Origin: DATGSL01 sp964645585
GTDB taxonomy: Bacteria > Verrucomicrobiota > Verrucomicrobiia > Opitutales > T3Sed10-336
NCBI GenBank assembly: GCA_964645585.1
Contig: CAZYAN010000041.1
Span: forward strand, 1 to 35,905
Direction of reading: 5' to 3'
DNA: 35,905 nucleotides
The notes under the pieces are model-generated. The model made no database searches. It was not told where the DNA came from and saw nothing but the letters and a program-made list of their open reading frames with translations. Position numbers and translations under genes: made by a program. Numbering within the stretch: position 1 is the first letter of the stretch; every line of letters begins with the position of its first letter. Positions 25,113 to 35,581 of this stretch are shown here, in pieces.

Positions 25113-28100
25113 GCGCCACGTTGAGCGAAAAATTTCTTCGGGCACGGCGCGCGCTCCAGCGACGGCGCTGGCTGGCGGCCGCCCTCACACTCGCCGCCGG
25201 GGCTATCCTGTTGCTATGGGTCCCCGCCGCGATCAACCGCGCGTCACCGATGCAGGAGCAAAACGCCTTCCTGGTGCTCGCGGCAATCCTCACCGCGGGC
25301 GCGGGAGTTCTCGGATGGCTTTCGTGGCGCATTGGGACGCGCCCGCCCGGTTTGCCAGACTTGGCTGCCCGCCTGGAAGACAAGGATCCCAAATGGATGG
25401 ATGCCTTGATCTGCGCGACCGAATTGGAACAAAAACCGGAATCCGAGCGGCGTTCGCTCGAACGCGCGCTTATCGCGCAGGTACGGAGTCAAAGTGCCGA
25501 AATCGACTTTGATGCGGCCTTGATTCCACCGCGATGGAAGCCGAAACCGCTGTTCGCCGCTTTCGGCGGAATGGTCGTGCTCGCCGTCCTTCTGACTTTC
25601 ACCGGTTTCTTCCAAAAAGGCCGCGCCTACTTCGGCGATCTCGTGAACGGCGCGTCCACCGGCTTGCTCGTGTCTCCGGGCAACACCGAAAAGCCGATTC
25701 GATCAGACGTTTCGATTCACGCCAAAATTCGCCGCTGGGAGAAAAATGCCGAGATTGAGTATATCGACCAAACCGGGCGTCACCGGTTTCCGATGCATCG
25801 GAACGCGGACGGACACAGTTTTACGTTCTACGATATTCAGGACACAATTCAGTACCGGGTCATCACACCTTCGCTGAGGTCGAATTGGTATCAAGTTGCT
25901 TCATACATTCCGCCGGCCATTGAGAACATTCAGGTTCGGGTGCAGCCTCCCGCTTATACCGGTTTGCCCGAGGAAACCTACGACCGCCTCGACGATCTCG
26001 CTCCCGTCCAAGGCAGCGTGATCACTTGGGAACTGACTTCTCCCACGGCAGCAACCGCTCAACTCCGCGCCGGCAGCCGCTCGCTGGCAGCCGAATCGGA
26101 TAGATCTGGACGTTTTACCTTAACGCTGACGGCTTCAGAAAGCTTTCAGGCTTATTTTGTCATTGCCGACGTTGAGGACCGGACGGCCCGCACGAACGAG
26201 TTTCAGGTCCAAGTGCGGCCCGACCAGGCGCCGACTGTTGAGATCACACAGCCGGGACGGGACACACAAGCTCCACCCGATGGCGAAGTTTCGCTGACAG
26301 CGCTGGCCGCGGATGATTTCGGCCTCACCAGCGCCGAGCTCCATGTTTCGGTTTCCGGAGAACGACAGGAACCGATTCGGCTCTTTCACCAGCGACCGGA
26401 CTCGCCTGAGCGCGTGACTGAGCAGACCCTTCAATCCGTCCTCGACCTCCATAATCTTGCGGTTCAGGAGGGCGACGTCGTGGTCTACTTCATCACAGCG
26501 ACCGACAATCGCGAGCCCGATCCGCAGCAGGCCCGGTCCGAAATCTATTTTATCGAAATTCGCGAACAGGTCACGCCCGATGAAATGGAAGGCCAGCCGA
26601 TGGAGCTCGAGCAAGTCGATCTCAACGCCCTGATCGTCGAAATGAAACGTTTGATCCGTCTCAGTTGGACGGCGGCCGCGGAAAAAGATGCGCGCTTGGA
26701 ACGCGAGATCGTCGCCGCTCTCGAAGAGGCCCGGCTCGAAACCGCGAGCATCGAGCAAAAGATTATCGAACAAGTCGGGGCCGAGGCTGCGGCCCCCGCT
26801 GTCGCGCTCCTGAACCGCGCGATGCAGCGAATGGAATCCGCCGGAAACCTCGTCGACCAATCGCTCGTCGAAGATGCGATCCCGTATGAGGAAATGGCCT
26901 TGGCCGACTTGGTCGCTATCCAGACCGCCCTGGAGAAAAATCAGTCGCGTTCGCGGCAGCCTTCAGAGAGTTCCTCGGGCGGGCAGCCTCCGCCTCCCGA
27001 GCCCCCGCGCGAGGAATCCCTCGAAGCTCTCCGGGAGCTCGTGCGCGAAGTCCGGCGGCTCGCCGACGACCAGGCTGTCCAAAACAGTGCGATGCGGCGC
27101 GCCCCTCCGGGCGGTCTTTCCGAGGAACAGCGCCAAGAGCTGCGGCGGCGCCAACAGGACATCCAGCAACGTGCCGAAAGGATCACTCGGAGCGCGAACC
27201 AGACACCGGGAGGCCAAGGCGCGCTCGGCGATTTGGCAGCCGCGTCGTCCTCGATGGAAACCGCCGGGACCCGCTTGGAAGCCAATGACCCATCCGCGGC
27301 GGCAGGGGCCGGCGACAGGGCGCGCGCGTCCCTGCTCGCTGCCCTCGATTCACTGGAACAGGCGGTAAACGACGCGGCCGGCAACCAGATTTCTCAACTC
27401 GCGCAACAGGCCAGTCAGCTTGCCCAGCAGCAATCCGCCGCGGCCGGATCCACCCGCGGCCTGGCCCAAAGCGAATCCCCATCTCCCGAGGAGGGCGCGG
27501 CCTTGCGCGCGGAACAGGAATCGTTGCAGCAGCAGCTCGAAGACCTGCTGGGCCAAATTGCCGACACCGCCAATCAATTGCGCTCGGAGAATCCGGAAGC
27601 CGCGCAGGCACTCGCGGAGGCCGCAAGCGGTATTCAAGAAAGGAATACGGTGGCGGAAATGGGCCGTGCCGGAAACGCCCTTCTCTATCGCCGCTACGAC
27701 CGAGCGGCGGAAATTCAGGAAGGCGCCGCGGCCAGTCTCGGCGATTTTGCCAATGCGCTCGATGAGTCCTCCCGCCTTCTCCCCTCGCTCTCCCGTGAAC
27801 AGCTGCATGAAATGCTCGCCCGCGTCCGACAGGCGGAACAGGAAATGACCGAAATGTTCGGCCAGTCGCCGGACCAGATTGCCGAACGTCTTCAGCAAAT
27901 GGCGGAGAGACTGGGAAGCGGCCTTGACCGCGCCGCGGGAATGCTTCGGGATCAAACCTTGCAAGAAGTATCCGCCGAAATCGGTGCCGCGGCACGAGGC
28001 GAAACGGGACCGAATCTTTTCCGAATGACCGATCTGCTTCGCGCGGCGGGGCGTTCCCTGGAGCAGCACATTCTCGCGCTCGAAATCGAACGGCGGACTC

Positions 28101-28186
28101 GGCTTCAGCGACAGGTTTCAGAACCGCCCGAGCGTTACCGGACGCTTGTGGAAGAGTATTTCAAGGATTTGAGCGAGACGCCATGA
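25109..28186 (+). CDS. Large membrane coiled-coil protein (DUF4175-like)
   Basis: A 1025-aa protein. Two N-terminal helices (about 20-38 and 50-70) and a third near 150-172 lead to Ig-like periplasmic segments (about 190-480; VRVQPPAYTGLPEE, APTVEITQPG). From about 520 to 1000 it is almost entirely helical, rich in Gln, Ala, Glu and Arg (QISQLAQQASQLAQQQSAA), so a long coiled coil is likely. A Pro-rich break (GGQPPPPEPPREE) splits it. It resembles the large DUF4175-type proteins found with MoxR/vWA genes in other bacteria; function unknown. It overlaps both neighbours by ATGA. Confidence 0.75.
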   Translation: MSATLSEKFLRARRALQRRRWLAAALTLAAGAILLLWVPAAINRASPMQEQNAFLVLAAILTAGAGVLGWLSWRIGTRPPGLPDLAARLEDKDPKWMDALICATELEQKPESERRSLERALIAQVRSQSAEIDFDAALIPPRWKPKPLFAAFGGMVVLAVLLTFTGFFQKGRAYFGDLVNGASTGLLVSPGNTEKPIRSDVSIHAKIRRWEKNAEIEYIDQTGRHRFPMHRNADGHSFTFYDIQDTIQYRVITPSLRSNWYQVASYIPPAIENIQVRVQPPAYTGLPEETYDRLDDLAPVQGSVITWELTSPTAATAQLRAGSRSLAAESDRSGRFTLTLTASESFQAYFVIADVEDRTARTNEFQVQVRPDQAPTVEITQPGRDTQAPPDGEVSLTALAADDFGLTSAELHVSVSGERQEPIRLFHQRPDSPERVTEQTLQSVLDLHNLAVQEGDVVVYFITATDNREPDPQQARSEIYFIEIREQVTPDEMEGQPMELEQVDLNALIVEMKRLIRLSWTAAAEKDARLEREIVAALEEARLETASIEQKIIEQVGAEAAAPAVALLNRAMQRMESAGNLVDQSLVEDAIPYEEMALADLVAIQTALEKNQSRSRQPSESSSGGQPPPPEPPREESLEALRELVREVRRLADDQAVQNSAMRRAPPGGLSEEQRQELRRRQQDIQQRAERITRSANQTPGGQGALGDLAAASSSMETAGTRLEANDPSAAAGAGDRARASLLAALDSLEQAVNDAAGNQISQLAQQASQLAQQQSAAAGSTRGLAQSESPSPEEGAALRAEQESLQQQLEDLLGQIADTANQLRSENPEAAQALAEAASGIQERNTVAEMGRAGNALLYRRYDRAAEIQEGAAASLGDFANALDESSRLLPSLSREQLHEMLARVRQAEQEMTEMFGQSPDQIAERLQQMAERLGSGLDRAAGMLRDQTLQEVSAEIGAAARGETGPNLFRMTDLLRAAGRSLEQHILALEIERRTRLQRQVSEPPERYRTLVEEYFKDLSETP

Positions 28187-30342
28187 TCGGAATCGATACG
28201 CCCATTCCTGTTGCCTGGATCGCGGCCGCCGCGCTGGCCGCCATCGCCATTCTCGCGTGGATTTCCCTCCAGCTGCGGCCGGTGCTCAGGCCCGCCTATT
28301 TGTGGACTCTTGCTGGATTGCGCGCCGCGGCTTGCGGTTTGCTTGTGCTGTTGCTGCTCAACCCGTACCGGTTGGACGAACAACCGGATGCAGACGGGTT
28401 TCGCGTCGCCGTTCTTCTGGACGTATCCGGCTCCATGGATACAGCCGACATCGAGCGGGGACAACGGACACGATTCTCGGTTGTTGAGGAATGGCTGACC
28501 GAAGAGAAATCGGGCTCGCTGATCAACGCTCTGCGTGAGATGGGTTACCGGCTCGACATTTCTCTCTTTGCGCAGGAATCCATGCCATACACGGGCGGCC
28601 AGGTTCTCCCTTTGCCGGGCACGACCGGGATCGGTTCGGCGCTTGGCGAGATGGCCGGGCATCCGGATCTTGGGGCGATCATCCTCGCGAGCGATGGTCA
28701 GTCCAATACCGGCCTTTCCCCCATTGAGGCGGCCCAGCGGATCCGGAGCAACGGCGTGCCTATCTCGACGATCGGCATTGGTTCCCGCGCTCCGCCCGGT
28801 GAGGTAAAAGCCGGTTTCTCCCGTCCTCGGTTCGAAGGAGAAAAAGGCGAACCCATGAAGATCGATGTCACGGTTTCCAACAGTCGCCGCGAGGATCAAA
28901 TGGTGACATTGAGCCTCTACGACGGCGACCGGATGCTCGAGTCGAAAGAAGTCCAGATCAATGCCGAGTCGGAGGAGAGCGTCTCGTTCTCGGTCACGCC
29001 GTTTCAAACCGGCGGGAAAGCATACCGATTGGTTGCCCGTGCGCCGGATTCGCCCGAGCAGGTCGACGTCGCCGCGGTGGAAGTTCGCGAACCGGATCGA
29101 TTCCGCCTGCTGTATCTCGCCGCCCAGCCATCGCTCGAGTTCCGATTCCTCCAGCAAGCCGCCCGCGAGGCCGAACAGATTTCCCTGGAGGCGATCATCA
29201 GGACCGGGCCGGAATCGTTCTTCCATCAGCTCGGCGCTGAACAGGAAAGCGAGGTGCCGATCGCGAGTTTTCCGCGGGAAGCCGAATTCTTCCATGTGTA
29301 CGACGCGATCCTCCTCGATACACGTGCACTCGGCGAACTTGAGGAGGCGACCGTTGTTCTGCGTGATTTCGTCGCCAATCGCGGAGGCGGACTGTTGCTG
29401 ATGGGCGATGTCGCGAGCCTGCCCGAGACCTTGGCAACTCTCTCGCCGGTCGTCGCCGTCGAAGAGGTTCGTCCGGGAACACCGCGTCCCCTCGCCGTTG
29501 CGCCCGCGCCGATTTTCACGGAGGTGACCGGGGGAGCGCTCTTTAACCGGCCAAGCGTTTTCGTTCCGGAAGAACTCCCAGCTTGGATCGCGACCGAATG
29601 GAAACGCGGGGCGCGCCCGATCTTGCGCTCGACCGAAGCGGGCGACCGGGCATTGCTCGCCGTACAGGCTTACGGCGCCGGCCGGGTCGCCTGGCTCGGC
29701 ACGAACGCCACCTGGCGCTGGCGCATGAGTTCGGCTGTCGGCTCCGATCAGCACCGGCTGTTCTGGACCAATCTGATGGCCTGGCTCGCGTCGACCGGGA
29801 AACCGCGACTTGCCGTTCCGATCGAAGGCTCGCGTGTTGCCTTGGCAGAGGAAACCAGCGCGGAAATCGATGTCATGGGTTCGGATTTTCGCCCGTCCCA
29901 AGACGCCACCGTGAGCGCCGTCGTCACCACTCCCAGCGGAGAAAACGAAGAGTTTATGCTCCACCCGTCGTTTCGCCGGCCGGGCCGTTATGAATCAAAC
30001 TTCCGTCCGGACGAAGCCGGCGAATACCGGATCCGCTACGAGGTGGCGTTTCCAAACGGCGAAGAGCTGACGCGGGAATCATTTTTTATCGCGTCCCACA
30101 ACGACCGCGAGCGCGAGGAAACCGCCTATCGCGAAGACCTGCTGCGCGACCTTGCCCGGATCACCGGCGGCGAATTCCGACACTACACCGACGTTGCGAA
30201 CTTCAAGGCGATCCCTCTTCGCGAAGGCATTCCAACCCGTGAGAACCGCCGCTACTTTGCTGGAAATCCTCTGTTTCTCCTCTTGCTCGCGCTCCCCTTA
30301 TTCGGGGAATGGTACCTTCGCCGAAAAGTCGGACTCAAATGA
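28183..30342 (+). CDS. Membrane vWA protein with GATase-like domain
   Basis: A 719-aa protein. Two N-terminal membrane helices are followed by a vWA domain starting AVLLDVSGSMD (DxSxS site) and GAIILASDGQSNTG. A later Ig-like part leads to a glutamine amidotransferase-like fold (LLYLAAQPSLEFRFL, FVANRGGGLLLMGD) without an obvious nucleophile Cys. It ends in a C-terminal anchor PLFLLLLALPLFGEWYLRRK. The second vWA protein of this operon. It overlaps the coiled-coil gene and the HEAT gene by ATGA. Confidence 0.85.
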   Translation: MIGIDTPIPVAWIAAAALAAIAILAWISLQLRPVLRPAYLWTLAGLRAAACGLLVLLLLNPYRLDEQPDADGFRVAVLLDVSGSMDTADIERGQRTRFSVVEEWLTEEKSGSLINALREMGYRLDISLFAQESMPYTGGQVLPLPGTTGIGSALGEMAGHPDLGAIILASDGQSNTGLSPIEAAQRIRSNGVPISTIGIGSRAPPGEVKAGFSRPRFEGEKGEPMKIDVTVSNSRREDQMVTLSLYDGDRMLESKEVQINAESEESVSFSVTPFQTGGKAYRLVARAPDSPEQVDVAAVEVREPDRFRLLYLAAQPSLEFRFLQQAAREAEQISLEAIIRTGPESFFHQLGAEQESEVPIASFPREAEFFHVYDAILLDTRALGELEEATVVLRDFVANRGGGLLLMGDVASLPETLATLSPVVAVEEVRPGTPRPLAVAPAPIFTEVTGGALFNRPSVFVPEELPAWIATEWKRGARPILRSTEAGDRALLAVQAYGAGRVAWLGTNATWRWRMSSAVGSDQHRLFWTNLMAWLASTGKPRLAVPIEGSRVALAEETSAEIDVMGSDFRPSQDATVSAVVTTPSGENEEFMLHPSFRRPGRYESNFRPDEAGEYRIRYEVAFPNGEELTRESFFIASHNDREREETAYREDLLRDLARITGGEFRHYTDVANFKAIPLREGIPTRENRRYFAGNPLFLLLLALPLFGEWYLRRKVGLK

Positions 30343-32033
30343 TAAGACCAACGAGCCAAACGTCCATACACGAGCGGATCGCGCCGCGGCCGCGAATTGA
30401 CCGCAAGCGGTTCGCCCGCCTGTGCGCGGTTGTGCTGCTGCTGGCGGGCGGGGCGATTCCTCTTGCGGGACAGGAGACGAGTTCCGAGGCGGATTCACGC
30501 GGCCAGATCCGTCCACCGCCTCCTCAAATACCCGAGAATCTGAGGCAACGAATTCAGATACCGCCCCCGCCTGCCAACCCCGCAAATCTCGAAGGCCGCG
30601 CTCCGTCCGTCGAGGAGGATCCGTATTGGCGTGAGACCGTTGAAAGTGCCATCTCACAGTATCGTGAAGGCAAACCGGAGGAACGCCGTTCTGCCGTGAT
30701 GCTTCTGGGGAAATACCCGGTTCCCCCGGCTCAGTCCGTTCTAGCAGAGGCGCTGGAAGACCCGTCGGCCGATGTTCGCCAAGCCGCTTTGGTTTCCGTC
30801 CTCGAAGAACAGATGAGGATCGATCCGATGTTTCACGACAAACTTCTCCCAATGCTTGGAGACCCGGCTGTGTCGATTCGCCGCATCGCCTCGAGTTCCT
30901 TGCCCATGATCATCAGCAGCTATCCCTTTTCGGTTCAGGGACCGGCTGGACATGTGCAACGCCGGCTTCCCGAAGACTCGACTGACATTATTTTGCGGGC
31001 TTTTCGTGACGAAGATGCATCGGTCCGGCGAAATATGGTTAACAGCTACGCCATCCTGCGAATTCCGCTGCCGGAGGAAACCTTGGTCGCGCTTCTTCAC
31101 GACCCGGATCTTCAAGTCGCGATTCACGCGCTTCGCTGGGCTCTGCCCCTTTTACCCGCGCCCGCTTTCGACCGGGAAATTCGCCGTTTAGCGAAACACG
31201 ACGCGCCCGCTTTCCGTCTCGAGCTGGCACGCACGCTCCAAGGGCAGCCTGGCATCCGGTCCGCTGAGGCGTTGAAACTGCTGCAGGCTGACGCGAATCC
31301 CGCTGTGGCTTTGGAGGCGCTGCTTGGCATTTTCCAACAGGAGCGGTCAGTCGCCGTGTACCAGAAGATGGTCGACCTGTATCAGCAAAGTGGTGGCGCG
31401 GACGACATTGGTCGCCGCATCGTGTTCTCGGCTCAGTTGCTCGATGAACAGGCCGAGCCTTTCCTGCGCGACTGGATTGAGCAAGACGATCCAGCTCTTC
31501 GCCAACAGGCACTGCAGGTTTATCTTTCGCGATTCGCAACGGATATTGAAATCGACTTTCTTCTCACACTGATCGAAGACCCGGTCCGCGAGGTCCGACA
31601 GCAGGCGGCACGCGCGATGATGCAGGCTTCGCGCCGCCTGACGATCGATCATGTCCGCCAAGCGGCCGCGAGCCGTCACATCGATGTTCGCCGACTCGCT
31701 CCCGACCTCACACGCACGCTTTCCGACGCCGACGCGGAGTCGATTCTCCTCGATTTGCTGCTCGACAACGAACGCGATGTTCGGATCGCAACACTGCGCC
31801 AAATCGGCCAGCGGCGGATCGATGGCTGGGAGGAAATCTTAGGAATTTCCCTGCGGGTGAATGATCCGTTAATCAGCCGGACTGCCCTGGAAGCTCTCCT
31901 GCGGGAGCCTACGTCTGGCGCGATCGAAATTCTACGGACCTACCGGCAGGAAACGCCGCGCTCGCCGTGGGCCCCGCAAATCGATGCGTTTCTCCAACGC
32001 CTCAATGCCGCCTCTGCACCTGGACCATCATGA
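30339..32033 (+). CDS. Secreted HEAT-repeat protein
   Basis: A 564-aa protein with a signal peptide (FARLCAVVLLLAGGAIPLAGQ, about 25-45) preceded by a long basic start, then a Pro-rich linker (PPPPQIPENLRQRIQIPPPP). Armadillo/HEAT-like repeats run through the remainder: each about 30 residues with the pattern ALEDPSADVRQAAL, LLGDPAVSIRRIA, FRDEDASVRRNM, LIEDPVREVRQQA. HEAT solenoids bind proteins, so a scaffold role in the envelope is likely. ATG 30339 is chosen because it overlaps the previous stop as ATGA, like the other joins of the operon. Confidence 0.85.
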   Translation: MIRPTSQTSIHERIAPRPRIDRKRFARLCAVVLLLAGGAIPLAGQETSSEADSRGQIRPPPPQIPENLRQRIQIPPPPANPANLEGRAPSVEEDPYWRETVESAISQYREGKPEERRSAVMLLGKYPVPPAQSVLAEALEDPSADVRQAALVSVLEEQMRIDPMFHDKLLPMLGDPAVSIRRIASSSLPMIISSYPFSVQGPAGHVQRRLPEDSTDIILRAFRDEDASVRRNMVNSYAILRIPLPEETLVALLHDPDLQVAIHALRWALPLLPAPAFDREIRRLAKHDAPAFRLELARTLQGQPGIRSAEALKLLQADANPAVALEALLGIFQQERSVAVYQKMVDLYQQSGGADDIGRRIVFSAQLLDEQAEPFLRDWIEQDDPALRQQALQVYLSRFATDIEIDFLLTLIEDPVREVRQQAARAMMQASRRLTIDHVRQAAASRHIDVRRLAPDLTRTLSDADAESILLDLLLDNERDVRIATLRQIGQRRIDGWEEILGISLRVNDPLISRTALEALLREPTSGAIEILRTYRQETPRSPWAPQIDAFLQRLNAASAPGPS

Positions 32034-33022
32034 ACCGAACTTTCATCCAGCACCTGATGCTCCCCGCGATGCTCGCCGTCGTTTTGCTTGTCTCGTCCAC
32101 TGCGAACGGACAACAAGAAGTTCCCGCCGACGCGCCGCGGATCGTGCAGCTTGTTCAAGGAAATCCGCTTCATCGCAATAATCCCGCTGGACTCCCGAGC
32201 CTGATCCAGCACATCAATGAAACCACCGCGCTCCGGCTTCACCCGGATCCGGCATTCATCACATCCTTTGAGGACGAGAGCATCTTTCTACACCCGCTTC
32301 TGTATGTCAATTTTGGTGACATCCAAGACTGGAATCTCTCAAACCAGGCGCGCGAAAACCTGAAAAGCTTTCTCGATCGCGGAGGCTTCCTCTACATCGA
32401 CGCGGGGATTACGTCAGAATTCCTCCGCGGCGACGTACAGTTCGGACAGCGCCACAGTTTTGCCGATTGGGAGATTCATCCAATCCTGGAGGAGCTGTTC
32501 GCGTCTCTCTACCCCGATAAACCGTTTGAACGTGTTCCGCGGTCTCACTCGCTTTTCCGGATTTTCTACCGCGGCCTGCCGCCAACTGACGAACTGCCGG
32601 CGCATGTTGTGGATTATGTCGTCAATGAGAAGTGGCCCCAGGGAACCTACTCATTTCTCCAGTTGAAGATTGACGATCGAATCGCCGTTTTGGCCTCGCC
32701 GATTGTATCCATGGGATGGGGACGCAACCATCTGGGCGCTTGGGCGAACAACATCGCTTTCCGGATTCGGGAAAGCGGCGAAGGACTGGAAGACCAGCTT
32801 CGCGAAGCCGCTTACCAAGGAGAGCGGTTTGAAGCCGTTCGGGAAGACGGCCGCGTTGACATCATTTACTCCCAGCAGCCGGCGCGTCCGAGCTGGGTCG
32901 AGGAGCCGGATGGCACCTGGCGAATTTTTCGTTACTATCACAGCAGCGAAATCAGCGATTTCGCCCACCAGTTCTACACTCAGCTCGGTGTCAATATCTT
33001 CCTTTACGCACTCAATCAGTGA
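32030..33022 (+). CDS. Secreted DUF4159 domain protein
   Basis: A 330-aa protein with a clear signal peptide (MNRTFIQHLMLPAMLAVVLLVSS, cut near GQQ). The DUF4159 region is seen from HPLLYVNFGDIQDWNL, LKSFLDRGGFLYID through FRIFYRGLPP to SMGWGRNHLGAWANN. The family often occurs with vWA/MoxR genes and has an unknown, GATase-like fold. Last gene of the seven-gene operon; ATGA overlap with the HEAT gene. It is convergent with the SNF2 gene 36 bases further on. Confidence 0.85.
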   Translation: MNRTFIQHLMLPAMLAVVLLVSSTANGQQEVPADAPRIVQLVQGNPLHRNNPAGLPSLIQHINETTALRLHPDPAFITSFEDESIFLHPLLYVNFGDIQDWNLSNQARENLKSFLDRGGFLYIDAGITSEFLRGDVQFGQRHSFADWEIHPILEELFASLYPDKPFERVPRSHSLFRIFYRGLPPTDELPAHVVDYVVNEKWPQGTYSFLQLKIDDRIAVLASPIVSMGWGRNHLGAWANNIAFRIRESGEGLEDQLREAAYQGERFEAVREDGRVDIIYSQQPARPSWVEEPDGTWRIFRYYHSSEISDFAHQFYTQLGVNIFLYALNQ

Positions 33023-33058
33023 GCCGGTTTCATAACGAGCCGGTGGTCGCGCGCACGG

Positions 33059-35581
33059 TCATTCCAAAAGCTCCTTTAAGTCCGCGAGTGTAATGCTGCT
33101 GCTCGCCGCGTCGCTTTCCTCAAACAGATCCGTGAGCAACACGCGTTTCGCATGCTGCAGTTTCAGCACCTTCTCCTCAATGCTGTGCGCGGCGATCAGC
33201 TTGATGCTCGTCACGACGCGCGTCTGTCCGATCCGGTGGGCGCGATCGGTCGCCTGCATTTCGACCGCCGGATTCCACCAAGGGTCGAAATGGATGACCG
33301 TGTCGGCACCCGTTAGATTGAGCCCAGTCCCGCCAGCCTTCAGCGAGATCAGAAAGACCGGGATCGACGAATCGCGATTAAAACGATCGCAAACCGCGAG
33401 ACGATCGCGCGTCTGACCGTCAAGATAGGAATAAAGCAAACCTTGTTCTTCCAGCTCGGAAGCGAGAAGGCGAAGAACACGGACGAACTGCGAAAAGACC
33501 AAAAGCCGATGTCCGTCATCGATCGCCGCCGCCAGGACCTCGCGAAACGCCTGCAGTTTTCCGGAATCCGCGGCGGCCGCCTCCTGGTCGACAAGCCGCG
33601 GGTCGGTGCAAATCTGCCTGAGTCGCAGCAAGCGCACAAGCAGCGCGTTCCGGATCGCACCGTCCGATTCGCCCTGGGATTCCATCGCCAGCATTTCGTT
33701 CCGCGCCTCACTGGCAAATCGCTCATACAGATCCCGCTGTGGCGGCTCCATATCGCAAAACAGGGTTTGCTCGATTTTTTCCGGCAACTCCGGTGCCACC
33801 CACGCCTTCGTTCTTCGAAGGATGTAAGGTGCCGCCCGCTTCCGCACCCGCTCCTCGTGCCAAGCGCGTTCCTCGCCCCTCGCCTCGGATGGCACGTCCG
33901 TAAGGTAGCCCGGCATGAGAAACGCGAACAGCGAGACTAGATCGTTCAAGCTGTTCTCGACCGGTGTACCAGTAAGAACATAGCGGCCGCGGCTCCGGAG
34001 GGACGCGAGCGCGGGAAATGTCTGCGTTCGCCGATTCTTGATGTGCTGCGCTTCGTCGGCAACGATGCACCCCCATGTGAGTCCGCTGAAAATCTCTTGG
34101 TCGCGCACGAGCGTCGAATAGGAGGTAATCACCAAATCAAATGCCGAAAAGCCATCAGGAGCTGCGACCCGGTTCTGGCGGTAATGCAAAAATGTCCGCA
34201 TGCCCGGCAGAAATTTCTCCGCTTCCCGACGCCAGTTTTCAACAAGCGATGCCGGACAAACCACAAGAGCCGGCCCCGCGCTCGGCCGGGACCGGCCGCT
34301 CCGCCGAACCGCCTCGATCAAGCAGAGAGCTTGGAGTGTTTTTCCCAGTCCCATTTCGTCAGCAAGGATTCCCGCCAGACCGTGGCGGTAAAGGTGCAGC
34401 ATCCAAGCGACACCAATTTTCTGATACAGCCGAAGCTGCTGGTCGACCTCTTCCGGAAGCGGCGGCGGGGTAAGCTTCGATATATTTCCAAGCGCTTCCG
34501 CTCGCTCCCGCCAAGCCGAAGGAGGCTGAAACCCGGGCAGGAGCGAGTCCAGCACGCTTCCGGCGACCGCGAGTTCCGCGCCGGAGATCCGGTGAATGGA
34601 TCGCGCCGCCACATGACCGCGGTTTCGTCCGGCACCGTTGCCGGACAGCAGCCGCCGTGCCTCGTCCAGCTCCTCCAGCTTTCGCTTTGGGATCAGCACC
34701 ACCCGGCCGCCACGTTCCAGATACGGCCGGCCCTCCCGCAGCGATTCCTCGATTTCACGCCGGTCGACGCCCTTCGCTTCGATCCGAAGCTCCAGCTCGT
34801 AACCGTCAGCCGATTCCACCGTCCCGCCCGCGACGCCCGCCTCAATCATCTTGCCCAGGTTTTGGGTAAAGTTGGACGTAAACGTCGCACCGAACCGATT
34901 CCGCAGCTCGCCGAGATATTCCGAAAGAAACACGAGCGTCTTGTGACGGTCGCGCAACCACCATTTGCGGTTCGACGGTTCGAGAATGAAGCCGCGGCTC
35001 TTCAAAAGTTCGACCGCCTCCCGGTAGAGCGGATGTTCGCGGGACGGGAGACCGATCGCCAAATAATGCTCCGAACCGTCAACGGTCATCGGTGTGCCGT
35101 TCGTCACTGGACGTTTTTTCTCGGGCGCGGCCGCCGGTTGAGGCGTGATTTCTGGCGTTGCGGCCTGTTCCTCCGCGGGCTCCGCTAAATATTCCGAAAC
35201 GCCCACCAGCGTCTCTGAGTCCTCCCAAGCAATCGGGGAGCCGGGCCGGTTCACCAGAAAAAAGGCGGGTACTTCCGAGAGTACGCTCACGAGTCGACGA
35301 AGTTTCTCGCGACTCAACTGCATGAAGGCAGCTGGCTTTCCGCCGCACCAGTCTTCGATCAATGCCAGCGCTTCCGCCTCCCCTTCACTCATACGAAAAC
35401 GCTGGTCGCGCGAAATTCGTTCGGGTGGCAGCGGCTTCCGTCCTTCCGGCTCGAGCTCGACTTTTACGGGAATCGCATCGCGCGGCGCGGTCGTTTGGAG
35501 GTTCGGCGGAAGCAGCAAGCGCAGCCGCAGCGCGGTTTCCGCATCGGGAGTCAGCGTAATCGTGGTGGGAAGGTCGGCCAT
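33059..35581 (-). CDS. SNF2-family DEAD/DEAH-like helicase
   Basis: An 840-aa ATP-dependent DNA translocase of the bacterial SNF2/HepA-like group. Helicase motifs: I DEMGLGKT (408-415), Ia CPASLVENW, II DEAQ (509-512, the usual SNF2 DEAH ending changed to Q), III LTGTPVEN, V ISLKAGGTGLNL and VI QATDRAHRIGQ. The N-terminal 380 residues form a separate part with an Ala/Pro-rich linker at about 135-165 and no zinc-finger pattern. Such proteins remodel or move on DNA, for example in repair or transcription. It is alone, convergent to the MoxR operon. ATG 35581 is preceded only by spacer. Confidence 0.92.
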   Translation of the reverse strand: MADLPTTITLTPDAETALRLRLLLPPNLQTTAPRDAIPVKVELEPEGRKPLPPERISRDQRFRMSEGEAEALALIEDWCGGKPAAFMQLSREKLRRLVSVLSEVPAFFLVNRPGSPIAWEDSETLVGVSEYLAEPAEEQAATPEITPQPAAAPEKKRPVTNGTPMTVDGSEHYLAIGLPSREHPLYREAVELLKSRGFILEPSNRKWWLRDRHKTLVFLSEYLGELRNRFGATFTSNFTQNLGKMIEAGVAGGTVESADGYELELRIEAKGVDRREIEESLREGRPYLERGGRVVLIPKRKLEELDEARRLLSGNGAGRNRGHVAARSIHRISGAELAVAGSVLDSLLPGFQPPSAWRERAEALGNISKLTPPPLPEEVDQQLRLYQKIGVAWMLHLYRHGLAGILADEMGLGKTLQALCLIEAVRRSGRSRPSAGPALVVCPASLVENWRREAEKFLPGMRTFLHYRQNRVAAPDGFSAFDLVITSYSTLVRDQEIFSGLTWGCIVADEAQHIKNRRTQTFPALASLRSRGRYVLTGTPVENSLNDLVSLFAFLMPGYLTDVPSEARGEERAWHEERVRKRAAPYILRRTKAWVAPELPEKIEQTLFCDMEPPQRDLYERFASEARNEMLAMESQGESDGAIRNALLVRLLRLRQICTDPRLVDQEAAAADSGKLQAFREVLAAAIDDGHRLLVFSQFVRVLRLLASELEEQGLLYSYLDGQTRDRLAVCDRFNRDSSIPVFLISLKAGGTGLNLTGADTVIHFDPWWNPAVEMQATDRAHRIGQTRVVTSIKLIAAHSIEEKVLKLQHAKRVLLTDLFEESDAASSSITLADLKELLE

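Noticed and set aside
28135..29964. 609-aa open frame on the minus strand opposite the vWA gene
   Set aside because: Antisense shadow of a gene with MIDAS motif and membrane helices; Arg/Gly/Asp-rich nonsense composition.
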